NCBI GenBank assembly: GCA_022821685.1
Contig: JAJEDD010000007.1
Span: 1 to 53,190 of the forward strand
Source of the DNA: Acidimicrobiia bacterium
Lineage (GTDB): Bacteria > Actinomycetota > Acidimicrobiia > Acidimicrobiales > Aldehydirespiratoraceae
Direction: 5' to 3'
DNA length: 53,190 nucleotides
The notes beneath the pieces were generated by a model. The model was not told the DNA's origin, ran no database searches, and was given only the letters and a program-made list of their open reading frames with translations. The position numbers were made by a program, and so were the translations under genes. Numbering within the stretch: the stretch's first letter is position 1; each line of letters begins with the position of its first letter. This document shows, in pieces, positions 1-8,252 of this stretch.

Positions 1-7
1 CATGATC

Positions 8-155
8 GGGAATGACCCTGAGGCCGAGCTTGTGAGGCTGTGGCCCGAGCGGCCCGTGAGCGAAGCGAACAAGAGCGGGAATGACCCTGAGGCCGAGCTT
101 GTGAGGCCGTGGCCCGAGCGGCCCGTGAGCGAAGCGAACAAGAGCGGGAATGACT
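8..155. repeat. Tandem 69-bp units of the dispersed intergenic repeat
   Basis: The string GGGAATGAC recurs at 8, 77 and 146, an exact 69-bp period. Each unit carries the core GGCCCGTGAGCGAAGCGAAC followed by AAGAGCGGGAATG. The same core returns, singly and on either strand, near 5030, 6258, 29805, 31925, 32850 and 43745, always between genes. Frames read through it give spurious N-termini such as VSEANKSGN, so it misleads start-site prediction. Confidence 0.9.
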
Positions 156-182
156 TCGGGGCCTAGCGAATAGGGGGAGACT

Positions 183-1574
183 TTGGCGCATACGGGCGAG
201 GTATCGACGGGTGGGATTGCCCGGCGGGGGTTCATCAAGGGTGGGCTCAGCGCGGCGGCCATGCCGGTGCTCGCGGCCTGCAGCGGAAGTGGCTCTACCG
301 ACGCGCCGGCCGGCACCGGCGAGCGGATCGTCATCGTCGGCGCCGGCATCGCGGCCCTGGCCGCGGCCGACGAGCTCCAGATCCGGGGCTTCGACGATGT
401 TGTGCTGCTAGAGGCCCGCGACCGGATCGGCGGACGCATCTGGACTTCGAGCATCGGCGACGGCATCCCCATCGAGTTGGGCGCCACCTGGATTCACGGC
501 ATTCGCGGCAACCCGGTACACGAGATCGCCGAGAGCAACCGAATCTCCACCGTCGAGTCGGACTACGACAACGCGGTCCTCTACGACTGGGACGGCCAGC
601 CCATCGCGCCGGTCGAGCCGGGACAATGGCACGAATACATGAGGCTGGCCCACGAGCGGCCCGACCAGTCGCTGCGCGAGGTGTTCGAGGAGTTCGCCGC
701 TGCCAACGGCCTTGACGACAACGCCCGGCGGCTCTGGCTGCACGCCTTGTCGTCGATGTTCGAGCACGAGTTCGGCGCCGACCTCTCCGACCTGTCGATT
801 ATGAGCTACGACGGGCCCAGCACCCTGCGCGGCGGCGACGCTGTGTTCGCTGGCGGCTACAGCCAGATCGTCGTCGTGCTGGCCGAGGGCCGCGACATCA
901 GGCTCGACCACCCGGTGGCACAGATCGACTACGCCGGACCTGCGGTCGCCGTCGCCACCGAGTCGGGCGACACGTTCACCGCCGACCGGGTGATCGTCAC
1001 TGTTCCGCTCGGAGTTCTCAAGGCCGGGTCCATCTCGTTCACTCCGGCGCTGCCGCCGCACCTGCAACACGCCATCGACGCGCTGGACATGGGAATCCTC
1101 AACCGGACGTGCCTGCTGTTCGACGACGCCTTCTGGGACCGCGGCGTCGAGTGGATCGGCTATGCGGGCCGGTATCCGGGCCAGTGGTCCGAGACGCTCA
1201 ACCTGTACCCCTATCTGCGCCAGCCAGTGTTGGCCATGTTCAACCCCGGCTCGTTCGGCGCCGAGATCGAGCAGCACTCCGACGCCGAGCTGGCTGCCCG
1301 AGCCGTGGAGACTCTGCGGGCCGTCTATGGCGAAGTGCCCGAGCCCCGCGAAGTGGTCAGCACCCGCTGGGGAATGGACCCCTGGACGAGAGGCTCGTAC
1401 TCGTACCTGCCAGTGGGTGCCGACTTCGAGACTTACCGGGAGATGTCCCGCCCGGTCGGCGAGCGCCTGTTCTTCGCGGGCGAGGCAACCCACAGCCGCT
1501 TCCCGTCCACAGTGCACGGCGCCCTGCTGTCGGGTCGCCGGGCCGCCCGCCAGATAACCGGCCTCCCGCGCTGA
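183..1574 (+). CDS. Tat-exported FAD-dependent amine oxidase
   Basis: A flavin amine oxidase of the monoamine/polyamine oxidase family (463 aa), expected to oxidise an amine with FAD and release H2O2. The N-terminus has a twin-arginine signal (ARRGFIKGG, about residues 13-21) followed by a lipobox-like LAAC near residue 33, so it is probably a Tat-exported lipoprotein. The Rossmann dinucleotide motif IVIVGAGIAAL lies near residue 49. The family C-terminal FAD motif FFAGEATH, followed by the GALLSGRRAA helix, is near residue 430. The start is TTG at 183, preceded by GGGGGAGA. No ATG is available upstream of the Tat motif. It ends one base before the convergent valS stop. The substrate cannot be read from sequence. 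Confidence 0.88.
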   Translation: MAHTGEVSTGGIARRGFIKGGLSAAAMPVLAACSGSGSTDAPAGTGERIVIVGAGIAALAAADELQIRGFDDVVLLEARDRIGGRIWTSSIGDGIPIELGATWIHGIRGNPVHEIAESNRISTVESDYDNAVLYDWDGQPIAPVEPGQWHEYMRLAHERPDQSLREVFEEFAAANGLDDNARRLWLHALSSMFEHEFGADLSDLSIMSYDGPSTLRGGDAVFAGGYSQIVVVLAEGRDIRLDHPVAQIDYAGPAVAVATESGDTFTADRVIVTVPLGVLKAGSISFTPALPPHLQHAIDALDMGILNRTCLLFDDAFWDRGVEWIGYAGRYPGQWSETLNLYPYLRQPVLAMFNPGSFGAEIEQHSDAELAARAVETLRAVYGEVPEPREVVSTRWGMDPWTRGSYSYLPVGADFETYREMSRPVGERLFFAGEATHSRFPSTVHGALLSGRRAARQITGLPR

Positions 1575-4268
1575 CTAGTTCGGCGTTTCAGCCGCCAGCT
1601 CGCAGACCACCGAGAGCTCGGGTCCTTCGGCCGCTTCCAGCTTGCTGACTCGGCCCGCCGCGCACACGTCGTCGGCCACGGTGGCTAGCACTGCGATCCG
1701 CTCGGGCGTGTCGGTCACGGTGGCCCTCAGCACCTCGGTGCGCAGCGGCCGCTTGGCCTCCGACTTGGCCCGGCGCACCTCTCGCAGCACTGCGGCCGCC
1801 ACCGTGCTCGGCAGCTCATCGCTCGGCCCGGCTGCGGCTCGCAACACCGCAGGGTTGGGCCAGGCCGAGGCGTGGATCGAGCCTTCCTGCCACCAGCTCC
1901 ACACCTCCTCGGTCACGAAGGGCATGAACGGGGCCAGAAGCTGCTGTAGCACCCTCAGCGAGAACTGCAGCGACAACCGGGCCGACACCGCGGCCTGCGG
2001 CCCGTGCTCGCCGTAGGCCCGCGCCTTCACCAGCTCCACATGATCGTCGGTGAACGCCCAGAAGAACGTCTCGGTGCGCTCCAGGGCCCGGGCGTAGTCG
2101 AATGACTCCAGCGCCCGGGTTGCCTCGTCCACCAGGCCGGCCAGCCGGTGCAGCATCGAGCGGTCCAGCGGCTCGGCGATCCCGTCCGGCACCGCGTCGG
2201 AGAACACACGCGGCCCCGCAGCCGCGGCCTCATCTCGCACGACGCGGGCCGCCTCGTCGTCGAGCTCGTCGAAGCGCAGCACGAACTTCGAGGCGTTGAG
2301 CAGCTTTACGGCCAGGCGCCGGCCGATGCGGAACTGCTGCTCGTCGAAGGCGGTGTCGGTGCCGGGACGCCCGCAGGCCGCCCAGTAGCGCACCGCGTCG
2401 GCCCCGAAGCGCTCGAGCAGGTCGGTGGGCACCTGCACGTTGCCCCGAGACTTGGACATCTTCTTGCGGTCGGGGTCGAGGATCCAGCCCGACAGCGCGC
2501 AGTTGCGCCACGGCACGGTGCCGGCGTCGAAGTGGGCCCTCACCACGGTGGAGAACAGCCAGGTCCGGATGATGTCGTGGGCCTGGGGCCGCATGTCCAT
2601 CGGGAACGTGGAGGAATACAGGGCCTCGTCGGCGCGCCAGCCGGTGGCGATCTGGGGGGTGAGCGACGACGTGGCCCAGGTGTCCATCACGTCGGGGTCG
2701 CCGATGAAGCCGCCGGGGCGCCCCCGCTGTGACTCGTCGCAGCCGGGCGGGCAGTCCGACGACGGGTCGACCGGCAAGGCGGCCGCCTCGGGCCGGATCG
2801 GCTGGCCCCAGTCGGGCGAGCCGTCGGCGTCGAGTCGGTACCACAGCGGGATGGGCACGCCGAAGAAGCGCTGGCGGCTGATGAGCCAGTCGCCGCTGAG
2901 CCCCGCGATCCAGCTCTCGTAGCGGGTCCGCATGTATCCGGGGACCCAGTTCATCTCGACGCCCCGGTCAATGAGGGCCTGGCGCAGGTCGTCGTCGCGC
3001 CCGCCGTTGCGGATGTACCACTGGCGGCTCGACACGATCTCCAGCGGCTTGTCGCCCTTCTCGAAGAACTTCACCGGGTGGGTGATCCGGCGGGGCTCGC
3101 CGTCGATGTCGCCGGACTCGGCGAAGAGGGCCGCGATCTCGGTGCGGGCCGCAGCCGCGGTCTTGCCGGCCAGGCGGGCGTAGGCGGCCCGGCCCTGCGG
3201 CGACTCGATGGCCTCGGGCGGCTCGGCCGCAAGGCGCCCGTCGCGTCCGATCACGGTGCGCACCGGCAGGTCGAGCTCGCGCCACCAGGTCACGTCGGCG
3301 GTGTCGCCGAAGGTGCAGATCATGGCGATGCCGGTGCCCTTGTCGGGGTCGGCGAGGCGGTGGGCCAGCACCGGCACCTCCACGCCGAACACCGGGGTGC
3401 GCACCAGCGAGCCGAACCGCGGCTGGTAGCGGCCGTCGTCGGGGTGGGCCACCAGCGCCACGCAAGACGGCACCAGCTCGGGCCGGGTGGTGTCGATCCA
3501 AATGTCAGCCTCGGCGCCGTTGGGGTCGCTGGCATCGGTGCTGTCGGTGGCGGCGAAGCGCAGCTTGTGGTAGGCGCCGGGCACCTCCCGGTCGTCGAGC
3601 TCGGCTTGGGCCACCGCAGTCTGGAAGGTCACGTCCCACAGCGACGGGGCCTCGATCTGGTAGGCCTCGCCCCGCTCGAGGTTCTCGAGGAAGGCGAGCT
3701 GCGACACCCGCCGGCAGCGGGAGTCGATGGTGGTGTAGGTGCGGGTCCAGTCCACCGACAGCCCGATGCGCCGGAAGAGGTCCTCGAAGGCCTGCTCGTC
3801 GGAGGCGGTGAGCTCCTCGCACAGCTCGATGAAGTTGGGCCGGCTCACCGAGATGGTCCGCCGCTTGGCCACCGCCGAGGGCCGGCCCGCGTCGGTCGGG
3901 GCCGCGAAATCCGGGTCGTAGGGCAGCGACGGGTCGCAGCGCACGCCGTAGTAGTTCTGCACCCGGCGCTCGGTGGGCAGGCCGTTGTCGTCCCAGCCCA
4001 TGGGGTAGAACACGGCCTGCCCGGCCATGCGGCGCTGGCGGGCGATGATGTCGGTGTGGGTGTAGCTGAAGACGTGGCCGACGTGCAGCGAGCCGCTCAC
4101 CGTCGGCGGGGGAGTGTCGATGGAGAACACCTCGCCGCGGGGCCGGCCCTCCTCGAAGCGGTAGATCCCCGATGCCTCCCAGGCGGCGTCCCACTTGGCC
4201 TCGAGGCCCTCCAGAGCGGGCTTGTCGGGAACCGCGGCCGGGCGCGCGTCGTCGGCAGGTGGACTCAT
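1575..4268 (-). CDS. valS: Valyl-tRNA synthetase
   Basis: Class I aminoacyl-tRNA synthetase charging tRNA-Val (897 aa, usual length range). The HIGH-type signature appears as HVGH at residues 62-65 (context SGSLHVGHVFSYTHTDII). The KMSKS signature is intact near residue 600 (KKMSKSRGN). The large editing (CP1) insertion lies between them, and the C-terminal anticodon-binding helical domain follows. The start is ATG at 4268. An overlapping very long open frame on the plus strand is a high-GC shadow. It is an essential housekeeping gene, monocistronic or followed by the convergent amine oxidase gene. Confidence 0.97.
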   Translation of the reverse strand: MSPPADDARPAAVPDKPALEGLEAKWDAAWEASGIYRFEEGRPRGEVFSIDTPPPTVSGSLHVGHVFSYTHTDIIARQRRMAGQAVFYPMGWDDNGLPTERRVQNYYGVRCDPSLPYDPDFAAPTDAGRPSAVAKRRTISVSRPNFIELCEELTASDEQAFEDLFRRIGLSVDWTRTYTTIDSRCRRVSQLAFLENLERGEAYQIEAPSLWDVTFQTAVAQAELDDREVPGAYHKLRFAATDSTDASDPNGAEADIWIDTTRPELVPSCVALVAHPDDGRYQPRFGSLVRTPVFGVEVPVLAHRLADPDKGTGIAMICTFGDTADVTWWRELDLPVRTVIGRDGRLAAEPPEAIESPQGRAAYARLAGKTAAAARTEIAALFAESGDIDGEPRRITHPVKFFEKGDKPLEIVSSRQWYIRNGGRDDDLRQALIDRGVEMNWVPGYMRTRYESWIAGLSGDWLISRQRFFGVPIPLWYRLDADGSPDWGQPIRPEAAALPVDPSSDCPPGCDESQRGRPGGFIGDPDVMDTWATSSLTPQIATGWRADEALYSSTFPMDMRPQAHDIIRTWLFSTVVRAHFDAGTVPWRNCALSGWILDPDRKKMSKSRGNVQVPTDLLERFGADAVRYWAACGRPGTDTAFDEQQFRIGRRLAVKLLNASKFVLRFDELDDEAARVVRDEAAAAGPRVFSDAVPDGIAEPLDRSMLHRLAGLVDEATRALESFDYARALERTETFFWAFTDDHVELVKARAYGEHGPQAAVSARLSLQFSLRVLQQLLAPFMPFVTEEVWSWWQEGSIHASAWPNPAVLRAAAGPSDELPSTVAAAVLREVRRAKSEAKRPLRTEVLRATVTDTPERIAVLATVADDVCAAGRVSKLEAAEGPELSVVCELAAETPN

Positions 4269-4319
4269 GCGGGCGCCAACGCTAACCGCTCCGCGCCCAC
4301 CCCAATGACTCGACCGGGT

Positions 4320-4931
4320 TCAGGTCGCGGGTGGGGTCCATTGGCGGATCCAGGTGTGCATGGCTATTCCCGCGGCCACTCCGGCGTTGATGGAGCGGGT
4401 GGAGCCGAACTGGGCGATCGACACCACCTGCGCCGCGGCAAACCTCGCCGCCTCCGACAGGCCCGGGCCCTCTTGACCGAACAGCAGCACGCACCGCTCG
4501 GGCAGTTCGGCCGTCTCCAGCGGCACCGCGCCGGGCAGGTTGTCGACACCCACCACCGGCAGCTCCTCCTCAGAGGCCCAGGTCGCCAGATCCTCAACCG
4601 AGGCGTGATGGCGGACGTGCTGGTACACGTCGGTCATCATCGCTCCCCGCCGGTTCCAGCGCCGCCGCCCCACGATGTGCACCGCAGCCGCAGCGAAGGC
4701 GTTGGCGGTGCGCACCACTGTGCCGATGTTGCGGTCGTGCTCCCAGTTCTCGATGGCCGCGTGGAACGGGTGCCGCCGGGGGTCGAGGTCGGCCCTGATG
4801 GCATCCACGGTCCAGTAGCGGTAGCGGTCGACTACGTTGCGCCGGTCGCCGCCGGCCAGCAGTTCGGGATCGAGGTGGTCGCCGACGGGCCACGGCTCGG
4901 GATGGGGCCCTACCCCCACCGTCTCGCTCAC
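4320..4931 (-). CDS. SpoU/TrmH-family RNA 2'-O-methyltransferase
   Basis: A SPOUT-fold methyltransferase (203 aa from the chosen start) that would methylate a ribose 2'-OH in tRNA or rRNA using SAM. The three family motifs are visible: motif 1 with NIGTVVRTANAF, motif 2 LLFGQEGPGLSE, and motif 3 STRSINAGVAAGIAMH close to the C-terminus. The GTG at 4931 is chosen because frames starting further upstream (ATG at 4991 or beyond) read through the dispersed intergenic repeat; a GGGAGG lies just ahead, although spaced tightly. The exact target (tRNA Gm18 or a rRNA position) cannot be assigned. It lies 51 bp upstream of valS on the same strand and may be cotranscribed with it. Confidence 0.85.
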   Translation of the reverse strand: MSETVGVGPHPEPWPVGDHLDPELLAGGDRRNVVDRYRYWTVDAIRADLDPRRHPFHAAIENWEHDRNIGTVVRTANAFAAAAVHIVGRRRWNRRGAMMTDVYQHVRHHASVEDLATWASEEELPVVGVDNLPGAVPLETAELPERCVLLFGQEGPGLSEAARFAAAQVVSIAQFGSTRSINAGVAAGIAMHTWIRQWTPPAT

Positions 4932-4984
4932 GCCTCCCAAAGGTACAAGCCGCCCCAGAGGCAGAGCGAACGGTCCGGCGCGCC

Positions 4985-5063
4985 GGTGCATACGGGCGCG
5001 GCCGTGTGCTGTGGTGATGGGGTTTGGGCGGCCCGTGAGCGAAGCGAACACGAGCGGGAAGGC
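4985..5063. repeat. Dispersed intergenic repeat copy
   Basis: This copy contains CATACGGGCGCGGCC, then TTTGGGCGGCCCGTGAGCG and AACACGAGCGGGAA, the same order of blocks as at 29770-29840. It lies between the divergent methyltransferase and channel genes. Confidence 0.85.
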
Positions 5064-5096
5064 CCCGCCCGTCGGGTCGATCTATTGTTGGCGCTG

Positions 5097-6137
5097 GTGA
5101 GGTCTTGGATTCGCAGGCGCCGCAGCCGTACTCCGTACCTGGTGAGGGGCGCTCCCAAGGATCCGTGGGGCCGCTTCTGGGCCGGGATGGTCGGGTTGGC
5201 GGTGGTGATCGCCGCGGGCACGTTCGGCTACTACCGGCTCGGGCTGACCGTGGGCGAGGCCCTCTACCAGACCGTCATCACCATCACCACGGTGGGCTAC
5301 GACGAGATCGGCACCGTCACCGACAGCTACCGGGTGTTCACCGTGCTGCTGATCCTGTTCGGGGTGGGCACGGCCCTCTACATCCTGACCGTGCTCATAG
5401 AGTCGCTGTTCGAGGGGCGGCTCGACGTCGAGATTCGGAGGCGGCGCATGCAAAAGCAGATCGACCGGCTGAGCGACCATGTCGTGTTGTGCGGCTTCGG
5501 GCAGGTCGGGCGGGCCATCCACCGCGAGCTGGCTGCAGCGGGTCGCACGCTGGTGGTGGTCGACCGCCGAGACCTCGACGACGCCGAACTGCCGCACACC
5601 GTCATCGGCGAGGCCACCGACGACAGCGTGTTGGAATCGGCCGGGCTGGAGCGGGCCAGCACGCTGGTGCTCGCCCTCGACTCCGACATCGACAACCTCT
5701 ACATCGCCCTCACGGCCCGCTCGATGCGCCCGAGCCTGTTCATCGTGGCTCGCTCCAACGAGTTCTCCGCCGAGCCGAAGCTGCGCCAGGCCGGGGTGGA
5801 CCGGGTGGTCAACACCCACGAGATCGGCGGTGCGAGGATGGCTGCGCTGGTGCTGGAGCCCAATGTGGCCGACTTCCTGGGCGTGACCATGCACGCCGGC
5901 CAGCTCTCGGTGCGCCTAGCCGAGACCGCGGTCACCGCGGAGGGCCCGCTCGCCGGCCGGTCGCTGGCCGAGTGCGGCATCAGCGAGTCGACCGGTGCCA
6001 CGATCCTGGCGGTGCGCCGCGGCGGTTCGTTCGTGACCGACCCGCCCGACGACTTCGTGCTGGCCGCCGCCGACATGCTGATCGCGCTGGGCACCAAGGG
6101 CCAGCTAGCCGACCTCAACGCCAGCGCAGCCGCATGA
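5097..6137 (+). CDS. TrkA-domain potassium channel protein
   Basis: A two-TM ion channel subunit with cytoplasmic RCK domains (346 aa). TM1 lies around residues 28-47, a pore loop with filter TTVGYDEIG around 64-72, and TM2 around 75-97. A Rossmann TrkA-N domain begins near residue 120 (VVLCGFGQVGRAIHREL), with a TrkA-C-like domain at the C-terminus (AETAVTAEGPLAGRSLAE). The architecture matches MthK-type channels gated by ligand binding to RCK domains. The filter departs from the canonical TVGYGD: the second Gly is Asp and the Asp is Glu. The start could be GTG 5097 or TTG 5085/5088; upstream sequence belongs to the dispersed repeat. Confidence 0.88.
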   Translation: MRSWIRRRRSRTPYLVRGAPKDPWGRFWAGMVGLAVVIAAGTFGYYRLGLTVGEALYQTVITITTVGYDEIGTVTDSYRVFTVLLILFGVGTALYILTVLIESLFEGRLDVEIRRRRMQKQIDRLSDHVVLCGFGQVGRAIHRELAAAGRTLVVVDRRDLDDAELPHTVIGEATDDSVLESAGLERASTLVLALDSDIDNLYIALTARSMRPSLFIVARSNEFSAEPKLRQAGVDRVVNTHEIGGARMAALVLEPNVADFLGVTMHAGQLSVRLAETAVTAEGPLAGRSLAECGISESTGATILAVRRGGSFVTDPPDDFVLAAADMLIALGTKGQLADLNASAAA

Positions 6138-6175
6138 GGCGGGTACGGCGCCGCCGGATAGCCTGAGGCGCTCTA

Positions 6176-6247
6176 TCGGGGATGGTGTAATCGGTAACAC
6201 AGCTGGTTCTGGCCCAGCCATTGGGGGTTCAAGTCCTCCTCCCCGAA
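6176..6247 (+). tRNA. tRNA-Gln (anticodon CTG)
   Basis: The acceptor TCGGGGA (6176-6182) pairs with TCCCCGA (6240-6246). The anticodon stem GCTGG/CCAGC encloses loop TTCTGGC, giving anticodon CTG. The T-loop is TTCAAGT. CCA is encoded at 6248-6250. It reads codon CAG. Confidence 0.95.
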
Positions 6248-6252
6248 CCACG

Positions 6253-6292
6253 GTCCGAACGGCCCGCAAGTGCAGCGAACAAGAGCGGGAAG
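6253..6292. repeat. Short dispersed-repeat remnant
   Basis: CGGCCCGCAAGTGCAGCGAA followed by CAAGAGCGGGAA is a diverged copy of the repeat core, just downstream of tRNA-Gln. Confidence 0.7.
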
Positions 6293-6336
6293 CACGACGA
6301 TATGCTGCGCCCGCCGCGGGCAGCCGCGGCGCACCT

Positions 6337-6409
6337 GCCCCGTTCGTCTAGCGGCCTAGGACGCCACCCTCTCAAGGTGGTAGCACGGGTTCAAATCCCG
6401 TACGGGGTG
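6337..6409 (+). tRNA. tRNA-Glu (anticodon CTC), integration target
   Basis: The acceptor GCCCCGT (6337-6343) pairs with ACGGGGT (6402-6408). The anticodon stem CCACC/GGTGG encloses CTCTCAA, giving anticodon CTC. T-arm CGGGTTCAAATCCCG. CCA is encoded at 6410-6412. The 3' part, from the T-stem through CCA, is duplicated at 17767-17783, so this gene is the insertion site of the following element and remains intact. Confidence 0.95.
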
Positions 6410-6413
6410 CCAC
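6390..6413. other. attL: tRNA-Glu 3' end
   Basis: CCCGTACGGGGTGCCAC at 6397-6413 is identical to 17767-17783. Adding TTCAA and two mismatched bases upstream makes a 24-bp near-identity that covers the T-arm, acceptor and CCA. This is the normal core for tRNA-targeting tyrosine integrases. From here to the first candidate gene (6727) I see only the imperfect flank repeat at 6414-6495. Confidence 0.85.
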
Positions 6414-6726
6414 TGCCAGGCCAAGAAATAGCCTCTGACCTCGGTAAATAGCTGAGAATCAGACTTGCGTTATTACTTTGAGTATCGCTCCCGAAGGGAG
6501 GACGAGGGGCTGGGTTCGGACGGGTACTGGCGCTGGCGATTGCGGTGTGGCCGGCTACAGGATCGCTTCGGGCCGGTGCGCGAACGGGTTGAGCACGGTC
6601 ACGCTGTTGAGTTGATGATCGTCTTGGAGGTCTTCGCTCAGCAGTTAGTCGCAGTCCGTGGCCTGCGCGGCGGCCACGATCACAGAGTCCCCCCACACCC
6701 CCCAATGGCCGATAGGGTACCAGGCC

Positions 6727-6912
6727 GTGACCGACTTCAAGAATCTTCGGGAGGTGGCCGAGGCGGCGAAGAAGCCGCTGCAGGGATTGCCACCCGGCAA
6801 GACCCAGCTCGCCGCTGCGGCCATCTTGGATCTCCTGGGCGACACGCCGATGGACGGCAGCGACGCGGATCAGCAACTGCGCCGTCTGATCGATCTGATC
6901 GAACGAGCCTGA
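6727..6912 (+). CDS. Small hypothetical protein
   Basis: A 61-aa protein starting at GTG 6727 (VTDFKNLREVAEAAKK...), acidic at the end (LRRLIDLIERA). It looks like an all-helical small protein with no cysteines and no recognisable motif. It is the first plausible gene inside the left end of the element. The product is not recognised. It could be a regulatory or antitoxin-like protein, but nothing in the sequence proves that. Confidence 0.4.
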   Translation: MTDFKNLREVAEAAKKPLQGLPPGKTQLAAAAILDLLGDTPMDGSDADQQLRRLIDLIERA

Positions 6913-6930
6913 CGCCGCTAGCGCCGTCCG

Positions 6931-7173
6931 CTAGCTGACGGTCCTCGATGGTGATCTAGGCGGTGGCCGCGATCGCAGCACCGCTCCGGAACCCCGCTGC
7001 TCGTAGGCGGGTCGATGCTGCTGCATCCTCCAGATCAGCGCCACGCGGCGCATCTGGAGCAACCGCAGATGCCAGTCCAGCGCACCGGGGAAGTTGCCAC
7101 ATTGCGCGTATTGAAGGAGGACGTCCTTGAAATGGTCGTAGTCGTGCTCGACTTGCCATTCCGGCCGGAACAC
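6931..7173 (-). CDS. Small hypothetical protein or gene remnant
   Basis: An 80-aa frame from GTG 7173 with protein-like composition in its first 55 residues (aromatics and acidic residues, e.g. EHDYDHFKDVLLQYAQCG) and a less convincing Arg/Pro/Ser tail. It converges with the small gene ending at 6912 and is followed upstream by the MBL gene's stop at 7269. No family was recognised. It may be the 3' remnant of a longer gene. Confidence 0.3.
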   Translation of the reverse strand: MFRPEWQVEHDYDHFKDVLLQYAQCGNFPGALDWHLRLLQMRRVALIWRMQQHRPAYEQRGSGAVLRSRPPPRSPSRTVS

Positions 7174-7268
7174 CCCTGCAGGGGATCCGTGCCCGTCTCA
7201 GCCAAGTGTCGTGATGTGCACTGTCCCTTGACCAGTCGCCTTTGTCCGGCTGCGCCAGCAGAATGGAC

Positions 7269-8252
7269 TTAGACCGGCGCACACAGCGCAGTGGGTGCGG
7301 CGACGCGCACGAATGAAGCGTGCGCCGCGATCGATGGCACCAAGTCTTCGGGGGACACGAGGATACTACCTGCGCAGCAATGGCCGCGCCGCTTGCCAGC
7401 GGCGAAGGCCTCTGACAGATGGCTGTCATCGAATCTCTCGTCGGCAGCACAACTTTGCGACATTTGAGTACACATGACGTTACGGTGAGATGAGGAGCGC
7501 ACTTCGTCGATGATCTCCGGTCGCGGGTTGCGATGCCTGGTTCGGCCGATAGAGAACACGACGGTCTCAGGCTCCACGGCTTGCAGAAGTCGTTGCGCGA
7601 AGTCTCGGTTTCGCTCTGGTATGGCTCCCGGACGGACGTTTCCGCCGTGATGTGGAAACACGAGGATGTCGGCCGTCAAGTCTTGGCCTGACTCCAGCAA
7701 GTTTGCCAGTCCGACCTCGTCAACGTCTCCAGTGAGCAGCACAGATCGATTATGAAGAGTGGCTTTGAGCACCGCACTCATTGTGTTCGTCGTTATCTCG
7801 CGGCCATGCTCGTCCGCGCTGCCAGGGCCCATGGCTGCGAGGGCTACTCTCGGAGCAAGGACTCCTACATGACAGTCAGCGCCGAACGACATGCTCATGC
7901 CCTCCGTTAGTTCGACACTGAAGCCGCATTGGCCTGTCTTGTGACGCTCCTCCAAGGCGAATACTAGCGCCTTCCATTGGGCGGTATGCTTGGTTGCGTC
8001 ACTGTTCAGACGAACACTCTCAACCCGTATTTCATCCTGATCTAGTAGAGCTAGTAGACCCTTGAGATGATCGGTGTCAGCGTGAGAGATCAGTACTTCG
8101 ACTACATGCACGATCTGACGTTCAGTCAGGAACTCCAAGAGCGCCGTACCAGGTCCAGCATCTATGACAATCGCCCGTGCTCCATCACATATTACAGCAC
8201 AGTTCCCATGGCCAACATCTAGAATGGCTAGTTCCGGCACTAGCGGGTCCAC
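7269..8252 (-). CDS. ComEC/Rec2-like metallo-beta-lactamase-fold hydrolase
   Basis: A soluble MBL-fold protein (327 aa). The N-terminus LAILDVGHGNCAVI resembles the detached C-terminal domain of ComEC-type proteins. The metal motif is HADTDH at residues 57-62, with later ligands in LLTGDVDE and FPHHGG. The fold suggests a nuclease or phosphodiesterase; the substrate is unknown. It is the last gene of the methylase-GHKL-receiver-MBL operon and overlaps the receiver gene by 13 bp, implying translational coupling. Its position makes it the likely effector if this operon is a sense-and-kill system (inference). Confidence 0.8.
   Translation of the reverse strand: MDPLVPELAILDVGHGNCAVICDGARAIVIDAGPGTALLEFLTERQIVHVVEVLISHADTDHLKGLLALLDQDEIRVESVRLNSDATKHTAQWKALVFALEERHKTGQCGFSVELTEGMSMSFGADCHVGVLAPRVALAAMGPGSADEHGREITTNTMSAVLKATLHNRSVLLTGDVDEVGLANLLESGQDLTADILVFPHHGGNVRPGAIPERNRDFAQRLLQAVEPETVVFSIGRTRHRNPRPEIIDEVRSSSHRNVMCTQMSQSCAADERFDDSHLSEAFAAGKRRGHCCAGSILVSPEDLVPSIAAHASFVRVAAPTALCAPV

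Noticed and set aside
408..1517. 369-codon minus-strand frame opposite the amine oxidase
   Set aside because: Shadow of a high-GC gene; the product has no domain and the plus-strand gene is clear.
3078..5096. Very long open frame on the plus strand running into the K+ channel gene
   Set aside because: It is antisense to valS and the TrmH-type gene, and its product is low-complexity His/Gly/Arg-rich. Only the part from 5097 encodes a recognisable protein.
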